From contig JAQBZS010000092.1 of assembly GCA_027622115.1 (NCBI GenBank), positions 1 to 12,846 on the forward strand: a stretch of 12,846 bases of DNA, written 5' to 3'. The translations under genes were made by a program, and so were the position numbers. Below, piece after piece: positions 6,208-11,598 of the stretch. Source of the DNA: Planctomycetota bacterium. Lineage in GTDB: Bacteria > Planctomycetota > Planctomycetia > Planctomycetales > Planctomycetaceae. Numbering within the stretch: position 1 is the stretch's first letter; each line of letters begins with the position of its first letter. The notes below the pieces were generated by a model. The model was not told where the DNA came from and searched no databases. It worked only from the letters and a program-made list of their open reading frames with translations.

Positions 6208-6744
6208 CTAAATTCTGTCCGGAGCAATGGACGGCAGTTCGACTCCATAAGTCGGACCAACGCCCCGCATCCAGACGTCCACCGCAACCAGCAGTCGGTA
6301 CGGATGACCGTCGGCTGGGTTGGCCATAAAGTCGTGGCCCTGCTGGTCCCAGAAACGGGTCAGCAGACTGCGGATCATTCCGGCAGCCGGACCATTTTCC
6401 CGGCATCGGATTCCCGGGAACACATATCCGGTGGGCAGAACGTCTTCGAGGCAGGCCGCGAGACATGCAAGGTCATCGCAGGTCTCCTGGCCAAGAGCCT
6501 CATCAGTCGACATTTCGGCCGCCAGTAGTTGAGTCAGTCGAGCGAGATCGGCGAGGTCACCCGACTGAAACAACTGGTCGACCTTCCCCGTTGTCCGTTC
6601 AACACGGTAGACATTGAAGTCAAAATCCACTTCATGTTTCCGCGTCTTCCAGACTCTGGCTGAAAGCCGTCCCGCTCCGATCTCAGCGTCAGGTTTGTGG
6701 GTGAATGAATTCGTTTCCCGTTCTGCATTCTGTTGTGTTTTCAT
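6208..6744 (-). CDS. Two-part protein with an N-terminal GRI/GRL-W domain, paralogue 2
   Basis: 178 residues, function unknown. Residues about 17-80 are a divergent third copy of the small-protein family: IGAGRLSARVWKTR, then FNVYRVERTTGKVDQLFQSG, DLADLARLTQLLAAEM. Compared with the others it has lost the 'GD.W' and 'F.RDDLP' consensus residues. About 90 further residues follow (TCDDLACLAACLEDVLPTGY, later RFWDQQGHDFMANPADGHPY, ending TYGVELPSIAPDRI) that the paralogues lack and that I cannot assign. ATG at 6744 has GGAG eight bases upstream; an in-frame GTG at 6753 is less likely. The stop is TAG and the next frame continues without a start, so the C-terminus may extend into the zinc-ribbon segment. 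Confidence 0.65.
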   Translation of the reverse strand: MKTQQNAERETNSFTHKPDAEIGAGRLSARVWKTRKHEVDFDFNVYRVERTTGKVDQLFQSGDLADLARLTQLLAAEMSTDEALGQETCDDLACLAACLEDVLPTGYVFPGIRCRENGPAAGMIRSLLTRFWDQQGHDFMANPADGHPYRLLVAVDVWMRGVGPTYGVELPSIAPDRI

Positions 6745-6773
6745 GGGACACACTCCATTTTTTCGTTGTTAAT

Positions 6774-6835
6774 GCGTGCAGAATATCCCGAGGGGCTGCA
6801 CGCGACTCATCGCTGATGACGCATGGTCATCAGCG
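6774..6835 (-). repeat. Tandem hairpin pair, copy 1
   Basis: First hairpin: GCGTGCAG (6774-6781) and CTGCACGC (6796-6803), loop 14 nt. Second: CGCTGATGAC (6811-6820) and GTCATCAGCG (6826-6835), loop GCATG. Both stems are perfect. The pair sits directly beside the motif TTGTTAATGCG, as does copy 2 at 7668-7716, though the stem sequences differ. It lies in the leader of the gene starting at 6744. Confidence 0.7.
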
Positions 6836-6903
6836 CGAGGTCGATGAAGCTGTCACGACGAACGGCTGCAGAAATGAAAACGAGTCAGAGGCGGAAACCT
6901 TTC

Positions 6904-6939
6904 GCCAGAGAACGGACCGCCCACGTTCCGTTCTCTGGC
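6904..6939 (-). terminator. 13-bp perfect inverted repeat after the 94-residue gene
   Basis: GCCAGAGAACGGA (6904-6916) pairs exactly with TCCGTTCTCTGGC (6927-6939), loop 10 nt. It begins about 40 bases past the stop of the gene ending at 6980. No T tract follows on the minus strand, so it may be an RNA-stabilising 3' structure instead of a simple terminator. Confidence 0.5.
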
Positions 6940-6979
6940 TGAACCTTCAGTTCACTCTTCAGTTTGCCAGTCAGGCTGC

Positions 6980-7264
6980 TCAGTATTCGCTGGGCAGCAG
7001 AATGGTCGTGATTGACCTGTCCCACTCGGTGATGATCCAGAACTTTGTTCCGTCCTCTGCGTGATAGACGGAAAACAGACGCGCACCACATTGCAGTGCC
7101 GAGTCGTTGGTCATTCCGTCTTCGTCGCAGACGTCACCCCAGTCACCACCCAGATGGCGACAAAGTGCCGTGAGAACGTCGTCTGTGGTCAGCACACTGG
7201 ATGCTCCTGAGGTAATCAGGAGCCGTCCGATGTGAAACTTCGCGATCGTTGTTGTATTGGACAT
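6980..7264 (-). CDS. Small conserved protein of conjugative elements (GDWG...LLPSEY family)
   Basis: 94 residues, function unknown but the family is recognisable. The N-terminus FHIGRLLITSGASSVLTTDD is followed by LGGDWGDVCDEDGMTNDSAL, then RLFSVYHAEDGTKFWIITEW and DRSITTILLPSEY at the C-terminus. The pattern 'G.ll.T.GA......(15-20)..GDWG...ED...N..AL..G.RL.S.Y...G.K.W.ITE.DRS.T.(I/V)LLP.EY' is shared by small proteins on plasmids and integrative elements of many bacteria, some labelled plasmid-related. The residues are well conserved here, so the gene is probably functional. ATG at 7264 has GGAAGA upstream and coincides with the start of family similarity; the longer open frame to 7327 includes the hairpin at 7284-7312 and is unlikely to be translated. 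It is soluble, with no signal peptide. Confidence 0.8.
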   Translation of the reverse strand: MSNTTTIAKFHIGRLLITSGASSVLTTDDVLTALCRHLGGDWGDVCDEDGMTNDSALQCGARLFSVYHAEDGTKFWIITEWDRSITTILLPSEY

Positions 7265-7283
7265 GGCTTTCTTCCATGAAGTG

Positions 7284-7312
7284 GCGCCGGCCGGGTTGCA
7301 CCCGACCAGCGC
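7284..7312 (-). repeat. 13-bp RNA-type hairpin with two G-U pairs
   Basis: On the minus strand GCGCTGGTCGGGT (7312-7300) pairs with ACCCGGCCGGCGC (7296-7284) around a GCA loop. Eleven pairs are Watson-Crick and two are G-U. On the other strand the same two positions would be A-C mismatches, which suggests that the minus-strand RNA is the selected form. It lies between the stop at 7328 and the ATG at 7264, so it may be a terminator, an attenuator or an RNA-stability element. Confidence 0.6.
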
Positions 7313-7327
7313 TGTGTTGTTATTCAA

Positions 7328-7597
7328 TTACAGAGTCTCCTCGTCCTGGCTTACTGGTTCCGTTTGAGCATTGCTCGTCTGGTCCCAGATCCAGGCAAAG
7401 GCCAGGTCCGCTACTTTCGCAACCAGCGGCAGGTCGTCCCGTCGGAAACTCTCGGTGTCCTTCCAGCTGTCTCCATCCTTGTATGAGCGAGTGATCGTGA
7501 TCGTGTACCACGCATCTCCCTTCTCATTCCGGTTCAACCACACCGCGGCCGTAATGCGACCGAGGCGAAAACGTTTGACTGGCTTATTCTTTTCCAT
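7328..7597 (-). CDS. Small protein of the GRI-W family, paralogue 3
   Basis: 89 residues, function unknown. Residues KPVKRFRLGRITAAVWLNRN, then YTITITRSYKDGDSWKDTES, FRRDDLPLVAKVADLAFAWI give the best-preserved copy of this family in the window, and match the consensus I recall from planctomycetes (G.I.A.(I/V)W.N....G..(Y/F).(V/I)...R.YKDGD.WK.T.SF.RDDLP...K..D.A..WI). Predicted fold: four or five beta strands and a C-terminal amphipathic helix; no cysteine pairs, signal or membrane segment. ATG at 7597 is preceded by AGGAAGGAGG, a strong ribosome-binding site at short spacing. TTTTAACAACAGG lies just before that. The Glu/Gln-rich tail after WI is variable. It is near the single-domain paralogue at 5641-5886 and the two-part one at 6208-6744. 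Confidence 0.75.
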   Translation of the reverse strand: MEKNKPVKRFRLGRITAAVWLNRNEKGDAWYTITITRSYKDGDSWKDTESFRRDDLPLVAKVADLAFAWIWDQTSNAQTEPVSQDEETL

Positions 7598-7667
7598 AAG
7601 CCTCCTTCCTGTTGTTAAAAGTCCCGGCAGCGTTCCTCACTGCGTGCTCGGAGCCTTGATTGTTAAT

Positions 7668-7716
7668 GCGATGTCATCCGTGACATCGCGGGGAGCGAGG
7701 CCGTCAGATGACGGCC
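7668..7716 (-). repeat. Tandem hairpin pair, copy 2
   Basis: First hairpin: GCGATGTCA (7668-7676) and TGACATCGC (7681-7689), loop TCCG. Second: GGCCGTCA (7699-7706) and TGACGGCC (7709-7716), which in practice gives a 7-bp stem with a 4-nt loop. TTGTTAATGCG adjoins it, as in copy 1. It follows the gene ending at 7733 and precedes the gene starting at 7597, so termination plus a leader role is possible. Confidence 0.7.
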
Positions 7717-7732
7717 CCGCAGGGTTTGGGTG

Positions 7733-8098
7733 TTAACCCGTGCGGCGACGGTGAAAACGCTGTTTCCTTGCGTTCTCCGTCTGGATGTACCGGTGTGCCG
7801 CCGCAACGGCTTTCACCAGGTCTTTGAGTTCTTCCGGAGGGAAGTTCTCAGACAGATAAAATCTGCCATCTGCTCTCCATCGTCCGACCTTGACGGTCAT
7901 TCGATTCCATCCTGAACCAGGATAGACCAGCGCGCAGACGTTGCCGGAAATGAAGTCCTTGACATGCTTCGGCAACGGACCGTTCTGGTAAGGGAGTCCG
8001 CACTTTTTGCACAGACGCTCATCCACCTTCGGTGGAAAGAGCTTTTTCCCAAGCCATTGTTTGGAGACACGTTTCTGTCTCAATCCTTTCAGGTACAT
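7733..8098 (-). CDS. Hypothetical 121-residue basic protein with a CxxC motif
   Basis: Function unknown. It starts MYLKGLRQKRVSKQWLGKKL and is Lys/Arg-rich at both ends (ARKQRFHRRRTG at the C-terminus). The centre has LCKKCGLPY, a single CxxC, and a further Cys in GNVCALVYPG about 30 residues later, which is an incomplete zinc ligand set on its own. The second half, VKVGRWRADGRFYLSENFPPEELKDLVKAV (two strands, then an amphipathic helix), suggests a small alpha-beta domain, faintly like the neighbouring GRI-W proteins, but I would not assign it to that family. ATG at 8098 is chosen over the longer open frame to 8209 because GGAGG lies nine bases upstream. It may bind nucleic acid; this is inference from charge only. 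Confidence 0.65.
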   Translation of the reverse strand: MYLKGLRQKRVSKQWLGKKLFPPKVDERLCKKCGLPYQNGPLPKHVKDFISGNVCALVYPGSGWNRMTVKVGRWRADGRFYLSENFPPEELKDLVKAVAAAHRYIQTENARKQRFHRRRTG

Positions 8099-8203
8099 AA
8101 CTGGGTTCCTCCAGCTATTCGGCTGCTCCGCTGGCAACCTACATTCATAAAAACTCTCGTTCGTCCCGTTGTTTTTCCGTGCTCCCCGGGACGGGCGGGA
8201 GCG

Positions 8204-8227
8204 GAACAAAACCCCTCAAACGGGGGA
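8204..8227 (-). terminator. Probable terminator after the replication-relaxation-like operon
   Basis: On the minus strand CCCC-GTTTGA-GGGG is followed by TTTTGTT. The stem is only 4-5 GC pairs, but the T-rich tail is in the correct place and it lies about 20 bases past the stop at 8246, separating the long operon from the small-gene array. Confidence 0.45.
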
Positions 8228-8245
8228 GTCTGCCATGCGTTGAGT

Positions 8246-8929
8246 TCAGTCGGGTGACGGTGCCACCAGGGCGAGCAGATCCGGGATCGCTGAGACCCGG
8301 ATCAATGCGTCCGCCGGATGCCGGGCCTCTGCCAGCGTCCGTTGAATCCGTTCGGCTTTCGGCAGCGTGGCTGTCAGGATCGAAACCTCGAACTGACCGG
8401 CTGCCATCAGCTTTTTGAACGGAGGATGCAGTTCATGACTGCCGAGATCGCTGCGGGCCCGGGCGATAATGCGGTCCCACCGCCCGTGTCCACCGGTATC
8501 GATCCGGGTGAAGCCGAGACGCGGTCGCGGGCCGGAGACATCCATGTAGTAATGAAGTGGTCGCCCCGGCCGATACAGATCGGGAAAGTGCTGCTGAAAG
8601 TCGTCACGGGTTAGTCGGTCCCGCGACGTGCTGCTCAGACAGCAGAACAGGAGCATGGCGTAGTTGCGGATCTTGGTGACTTCCGAGTGCGGGCCGGCGT
8701 GTTCCCCATCCGTGAGATACAGATACTCGCGGTTGCGAAACAGCGGAGCGTTCCCGATCACACCGGAACGGCTCAGTCGTCGCAGGTGCTGCTTCAACCG
8801 GTCAGGTCCGAGTGGCTGCAGCTCCGGCAGCCGGCTCAGGACCGGCAGTGTCGACATGTGGTACCGGGCCAGGTGCTGCAGTATGGCCTGTCGGATACCG
8901 CTTGATTGATTCTGCAGAGTGCTGTTCAT
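8246..8929 (-). CDS. Winged-helix protein, cassette gene B' (replication-relaxation-like)
   Basis: 227 residues. The N-terminal about 75 residues form a winged-helix region: IRQAILQHLARYHMSTLPVL, then LKQHLRRLSRSGVIGNAPLF and a wing ending REYLYLTDGE. The middle (LHYYMDVSGPRPRLGFTRID, TGGHGRWDRI) and end (GQFEVSILTATLPKAERIQR, IRVSAIPDLLALV) align with gene B at 9629-10342, whose matching segments read RPPRLELIRVDLGGR and FQLIVVTGTTAKAASI ... HMVVVPDLLPLI. A wHTH followed by an alpha-beta domain carrying R(V/I)D.GG is reminiscent of the replication-relaxation family found beside plasmid mobilisation and coupling genes. It starts seven bases after the stop of A' at 8937, so translation is probably coupled. 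It is last in the operon. A DNA-binding accessory of transfer or replication is the best guess; no catalytic residues are evident. Confidence 0.7.
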   Translation of the reverse strand: MNSTLQNQSSGIRQAILQHLARYHMSTLPVLSRLPELQPLGPDRLKQHLRRLSRSGVIGNAPLFRNREYLYLTDGEHAGPHSEVTKIRNYAMLLFCCLSSTSRDRLTRDDFQQHFPDLYRPGRPLHYYMDVSGPRPRLGFTRIDTGGHGRWDRIIARARSDLGSHELHPPFKKLMAAGQFEVSILTATLPKAERIQRTLAEARHPADALIRVSAIPDLLALVAPSPD

Positions 8930-8936
8930 GGTTCAT

Positions 8937-9593
8937 TCACCACAGTTCATAGGGGAGAGACTGTTCGAGACAGTGCTGATGAAAACTCTCAATCTGCTTC
9001 GAGCTGTAGGCTCCGGCCGACTCGATCACGCGCGTGGTCACACCGTCCCGCGAGACGAGAAACGCGTCCGGGTCTTTGATCAGGTATCCAGCCTTCGGCA
9101 GCGTGTCCTCGCCGATCCAGCGGTCGGCTTCTGCCGGCCGGTCGCGGCGATACAGGACGTAGACTTCGGCCAGCAGCAGGTCGTGGTCGATCTGCTCGAC
9201 ACGCGGCAGATGGCCGGCCGTGCTGCCAAACAGATTGGCGGCCCGGCGCGATGCGAGGTAGACCTCGGTCGGGACGGGTGCCCGATTCCAGCGGCTCCTC
9301 GCATCCGAGGAGACGCGTCGGTGATCCGGTTCTCGTTTTCCCGGTCGCCAGTTGAACAACGGTCGGTCAACAGACTGGACGGCCACGGTGTTGACGGTCG
9401 TTCGGACGACGAGGTCTCCGGACACGAGACGGCGCAGATGACGACGGGTGACTCGATGAGAGCCGGCAGCCGTCCACCAGATGGCAGAGATCTGAGTGAG
9501 CGACAGCACGCGGACTCGTCGCGTCAGTGTTTCCACGATGTCCAGATCACGTCGCGTCCACATCGTCAGTTTCTTTCCGTCCGTTGTGTTCAT
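8937..9593 (-). CDS. Replication-relaxation-like protein, cassette gene A'
   Basis: 218 residues. The N-terminal winged helix (about 12-75) reads TRRDLDIVETLTRRVRVLSL, TQISAIWW, TRRHLRRLVSGDLVVRTTVN. A C-terminal alpha-beta domain follows: YLASRRAANLFG, QIDHDLLLAEVYVLYRRDRP, PDAFLVSRDGVTTRVIESAG, ending SFHQHCLEQSLPYELW. The order 'hHdl..ae.y......a..W..ed........PDaf.v......iE..g.y....i..fh' fits the replication-relaxation family (Replic_Relax), and the PD...E spacing resembles a degenerate PD-(D/E)xK nuclease without its lysine. It is a paralogue of A (10349-10993), ending in the same LPY(E/Q)(L/I)W. Start ATG 9593 has no clear ribosome-binding site; an internal ATG at residue 11 is possible. 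It probably binds DNA with its B' partner during transfer or replication initiation. Confidence 0.7.
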   Translation of the reverse strand: MNTTDGKKLTMWTRRDLDIVETLTRRVRVLSLTQISAIWWTAAGSHRVTRRHLRRLVSGDLVVRTTVNTVAVQSVDRPLFNWRPGKREPDHRRVSSDARSRWNRAPVPTEVYLASRRAANLFGSTAGHLPRVEQIDHDLLLAEVYVLYRRDRPAEADRWIGEDTLPKAGYLIKDPDAFLVSRDGVTTRVIESAGAYSSKQIESFHQHCLEQSLPYELW

Positions 9594-9628
9594 GGTGAGT
9601 CGACCAGAAGGAGTCCTGTGTCTGTGGG

Positions 9629-10342
9629 TTACGAGTCAGAGATCCCGGCAATCAGCGGCAGCAGATCCGGCACGACCACCATGTGGATCTCGAATCGGGC
9701 GGGCCAGTCGTGTTTGTCGAGTGCTTCTCCAATGGACGCAGCTTTGGCCGTCGTGCCGGTGACCACGATGAGCTGAAACCGCCCCTGTGCCAGCAGCGAC
9801 TGAACGGAGTCGATGTCGCTGCGCGAGCGAATGTCCGAGTGGCACTTACGGGCGACATGATCGGGACGACCACCCAGGTCCACGCGGATCAGTTCCAGCC
9901 GTGGCGGTCGGGTCGTTTCATCGAGGCAGCACGCCTGATCCCGCAGGCTGACCGGCAATCCCGGGCAGATCTCCAGCAACTCCCGTGTCGTCAGTCGGGG
10001 ATGCAGCCGCCGTCCCCGTGTCGCGCACGACAGAACGCCGTATTCAATGGGCAGTGACTGCGGACCGAGTGGTCGCGTTCTGGAGAGTGGCAGCCCGAAA
10101 CGCCGTGCCCCGTCCGGGCCGAGCGTGAAGTAGGTGCGGGGATGGTGCAGCGGATAACGTCGCAGATAGTGAATCTCGCACAGCCGGGACGTGACTTTGG
10201 TGACCGCGTTCGCCCGGCTGCCGTCGAAGAACAGTCGATGTAGTACCTCGCCCGTCGAAATTCGATAACGCGCAACGTGCTCCAGAATGGAGAGGTCCCG
10301 CTTCGACAGGCGGTTCAGTGGATTCAGTTCACTCGGTGTCAT
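9629..10342 (-). CDS. Winged-helix protein, cassette gene B (replication-relaxation-like)
   Basis: 237 residues, paralogue of B' (8246-8929). The N-terminal winged helix is clear: LNRLSKRDLSILEHVARYRI, STGEVLHRLFF, NAVTKVTSRLCEIHYLRRYP, with a wing ending RTYFTLGPDGARRFG. The Y.L...G...(F/L)G ending of the wing is typical of replication-relaxation-type proteins. The C-terminal domain has ELIRVDLGGR, FQLIVVTGTTAKAASIGEAL and HMVVVPDLLPLIAG, each with a counterpart in B'. B is slightly longer in the middle (CCLDETTRPPR). ATG at 10342 lies six bases after the TAG of A without its own strong ribosome-binding site, so coupling to A is likely. No membrane segment. Likely to bind the element's DNA as part of a relaxosome-like or replication complex; this is inferred from the fold and from the ATPase upstream. 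Confidence 0.7.
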   Translation of the reverse strand: MTPSELNPLNRLSKRDLSILEHVARYRISTGEVLHRLFFDGSRANAVTKVTSRLCEIHYLRRYPLHHPRTYFTLGPDGARRFGLPLSRTRPLGPQSLPIEYGVLSCATRGRRLHPRLTTRELLEICPGLPVSLRDQACCLDETTRPPRLELIRVDLGGRPDHVARKCHSDIRSRSDIDSVQSLLAQGRFQLIVVTGTTAKAASIGEALDKHDWPARFEIHMVVVPDLLPLIAGISDS

Positions 10343-10348
10343 CGGGAT

Positions 10349-10993
10349 CTACCAGATCTGATAGGGCAGGTTTCGGATCACGCAGTCGTTGTGGAAGTCA
10401 CGGACGCGGCGTCCGTCGTAACTGCCGCCAAACTCAATGACGGCCACCGTGTTCTCTTCCGCGTCAACAAGAAACGCGTCGGGGAGTTTCTGACCGTGCC
10501 GCGTGTGAGCCAGCAGATCTTCACTCCGCCAGGCGTCGGCCCTCGCCGGACAATCACTGCGGAAGTGCAGCCACACCTGCGAGAGACCCAGGTCATGAGT
10601 CGCCTGGGCGGGCTGCTTCAGTGAAGCGCGGGCCGTGCCACCGATCAGACGGGCAGCACGCTCTGTCGCAATGAACGCAGTGGCGGTGCGAACGGCTCGG
10701 CGGACCCAGCGGTCCTGCAGTTGATGGGCGACCTGGCCGAAGTTCGGCGGCGACTCCGGTGGCTGCCATGCGACAACGGGAGCCGTCAGTGGTGGAAGCG
10801 TTCTGGCCCGCACGGAGACGCGCTGCACCAGCCGGACCGACACCAGCACGTTGAGCCGCCGTCGCGTGTTGGCCAGTTCGCCGTCCCACCACGCGCCGGC
10901 CAGCTGTCTCAGACTGAACAGTCTGACCTTTTGAGTCAGCGCCGAGACAATCTCATAGTCGCGGTCCGTCAGGAGTCGAGTCTTGGGTGTCAC
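10349..10993 (-). CDS. Replication-relaxation-like protein, cassette gene A
   Basis: 214 residues, paralogue of A' (8937-9593). The winged helix reads LLTDRDYEIVSALTQKVRLF, SLRQLAGAWWDGE, TRRRLNVLVSVRLVQRVSVR. The C-terminal domain carries FIATERAARLIGG, ATHDLGLSQVWLHFRSDCPA, LPDAFLVDAEENTVAVIEFG and FHNDCVIRNLPYQIW. PDAF...AVIEFGGSY keeps the Asp and Glu expected of a PD-(D/E)xK-like core, but Gly takes the place of the usual Lys, so it is probably a non-cutting domain. GTG at 10993 has AGGA seven bases upstream. It is the first of the four cassette genes and follows the coiled-coil gene after 43 bp, so the five genes from 11414 to 8246 probably form one operon below the coupling-type ATPase. 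The A-B pair occurs twice, so A and B probably act together. Confidence 0.7.
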   Translation of the reverse strand: MTPKTRLLTDRDYEIVSALTQKVRLFSLRQLAGAWWDGELANTRRRLNVLVSVRLVQRVSVRARTLPPLTAPVVAWQPPESPPNFGQVAHQLQDRWVRRAVRTATAFIATERAARLIGGTARASLKQPAQATHDLGLSQVWLHFRSDCPARADAWRSEDLLAHTRHGQKLPDAFLVDAEENTVAVIEFGGSYDGRRVRDFHNDCVIRNLPYQIW

Positions 10994-11036
10994 AGGTCAG
11001 TCCTTTCATCGATACCGCACTGGTTGCGGGTGGTTC

Positions 11037-11414
11037 TCAATCCTCGTCCGATTCGGAGAGCCGGCGCCGCTGCTGGGATGCCGCACTACGCTTCCTTGCT
11101 TCGAGTCGTGGCGTGGGCGTCTCGGCAGACGGTGGCTGCATGCGGGATTCATCACGCGCGACGTTTTCAAACGTCACCACGCCGCTGCTGCCCGGATTGG
11201 TGGCATCGAGCTGGCTGGCCCTGCGACGCAGAGTCTCGGCGAGCGTTGCCTGTCCGTCGGCTTCGTACCGGCGGGCAGCCTCTTCGAGCTGGCTCTGCTG
11301 TTCAGCCCGGCCGAGCGCATCCATCGTCTCGATGGTTGATGTGAACGCGCCGGTAATGATCGGCACCACTCGTTCGGCCATCCGCTCCATGAACCATTGA
11401 ATTCCTCGGACCAT
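11037..11414 (-). CDS. Small coiled-coil protein
   Basis: 125 residues, function unknown. The N-terminal stretch MVRGIQWFMERMAERVVPII, TGAFTSTIETMDALG is amphipathic and partly hydrophobic. It is followed by a charged helix with heptad-like spacing (RAEQQSQLEEAARRYEADGQ, ATLAETLRRRASQL, about 35-68) and a disordered Pro/Arg/Ser/Glu-rich tail. The long helix suggests self-association or binding to the neighbouring ATPase. ATG at 11414 is preferred because GGGGAG lies six bases upstream; an open frame continues to 11459. It lies between the VirD4/HerA-like ATPase and the A-B cassettes in the same direction. It could be an ATPase adaptor or a relaxosome component, which is inference from position. 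Confidence 0.65.
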   Translation of the reverse strand: MVRGIQWFMERMAERVVPIITGAFTSTIETMDALGRAEQQSQLEEAARRYEADGQATLAETLRRRASQLDATNPGSSGVVTFENVARDESRMQPPSAETPTPRLEARKRSAASQQRRRLSESDED

Positions 11415-11598
11415 CGTCTGCTCCCCATGAGTTGTTCTGTTAGCCGGAACCAGAATCAACCGGCGTCAGTGGGGAGAATTAGAAGCGGGTTGGCCGTGTA
11501 GAATCCTGAGCAGATGCGCGCAATTTGCGCACAGTTTTTCCTCGCACGAATCGCAAGACATCCGACGGCGAAACAGGCCACCGCTGGAACGGTCCGTC
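11415..11598. promoter_or_regulatory. Intergenic region with a palindrome, possible promoter/operator
   Basis: GCGCAA-T-TTGCGC (11518-11530) is a perfect palindrome around one base, flanked by T/A (TGCGC...GCGCA partly), about 105 bp upstream of the coiled-coil gene. GTTTTTCC follows it on the + strand. It could be an operator for the lower operon or part of a terminator for the ATPase gene. No gene is supported here. Confidence 0.35.

Larger units (their letters stand above)
6745..6979. other. Intergenic region with three hairpins
   Basis: Contains CGTTGTTAATGCG at about 6764-6776, two tandem hairpins (6774-6835) and a third (6904-6939), all listed separately. No gene is visible. On the minus strand, ATTAACAACG lies about 25 bases before the ATG at 6744. 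Confidence 0.5.

Noticed and set aside
5940..6287. A 115-codon minus-strand frame at the zinc-ribbon position
   Set aside because: It covers the same bases as the CPVCGSNDG frame but in a frame without family resemblance; the zinc-ribbon frame is the better coding candidate despite lacking a start.
5974..8209. Integron-like gene-cassette array, because small genes alternate with hairpins and GTTAA motifs
   Set aside because: The hairpins lack paired RYYYAAC/GTTRRRY core sites and the typical imperfect attC arms with unpaired bases; the GTTAA motifs do not sit at both ends of each unit.
8919..9776. A 285-codon plus-strand open frame
   Set aside because: Antisense to A' and the end of B, which have recognisable domains and coupled starts. 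Its composition is that of a shadow frame in GC-rich DNA.
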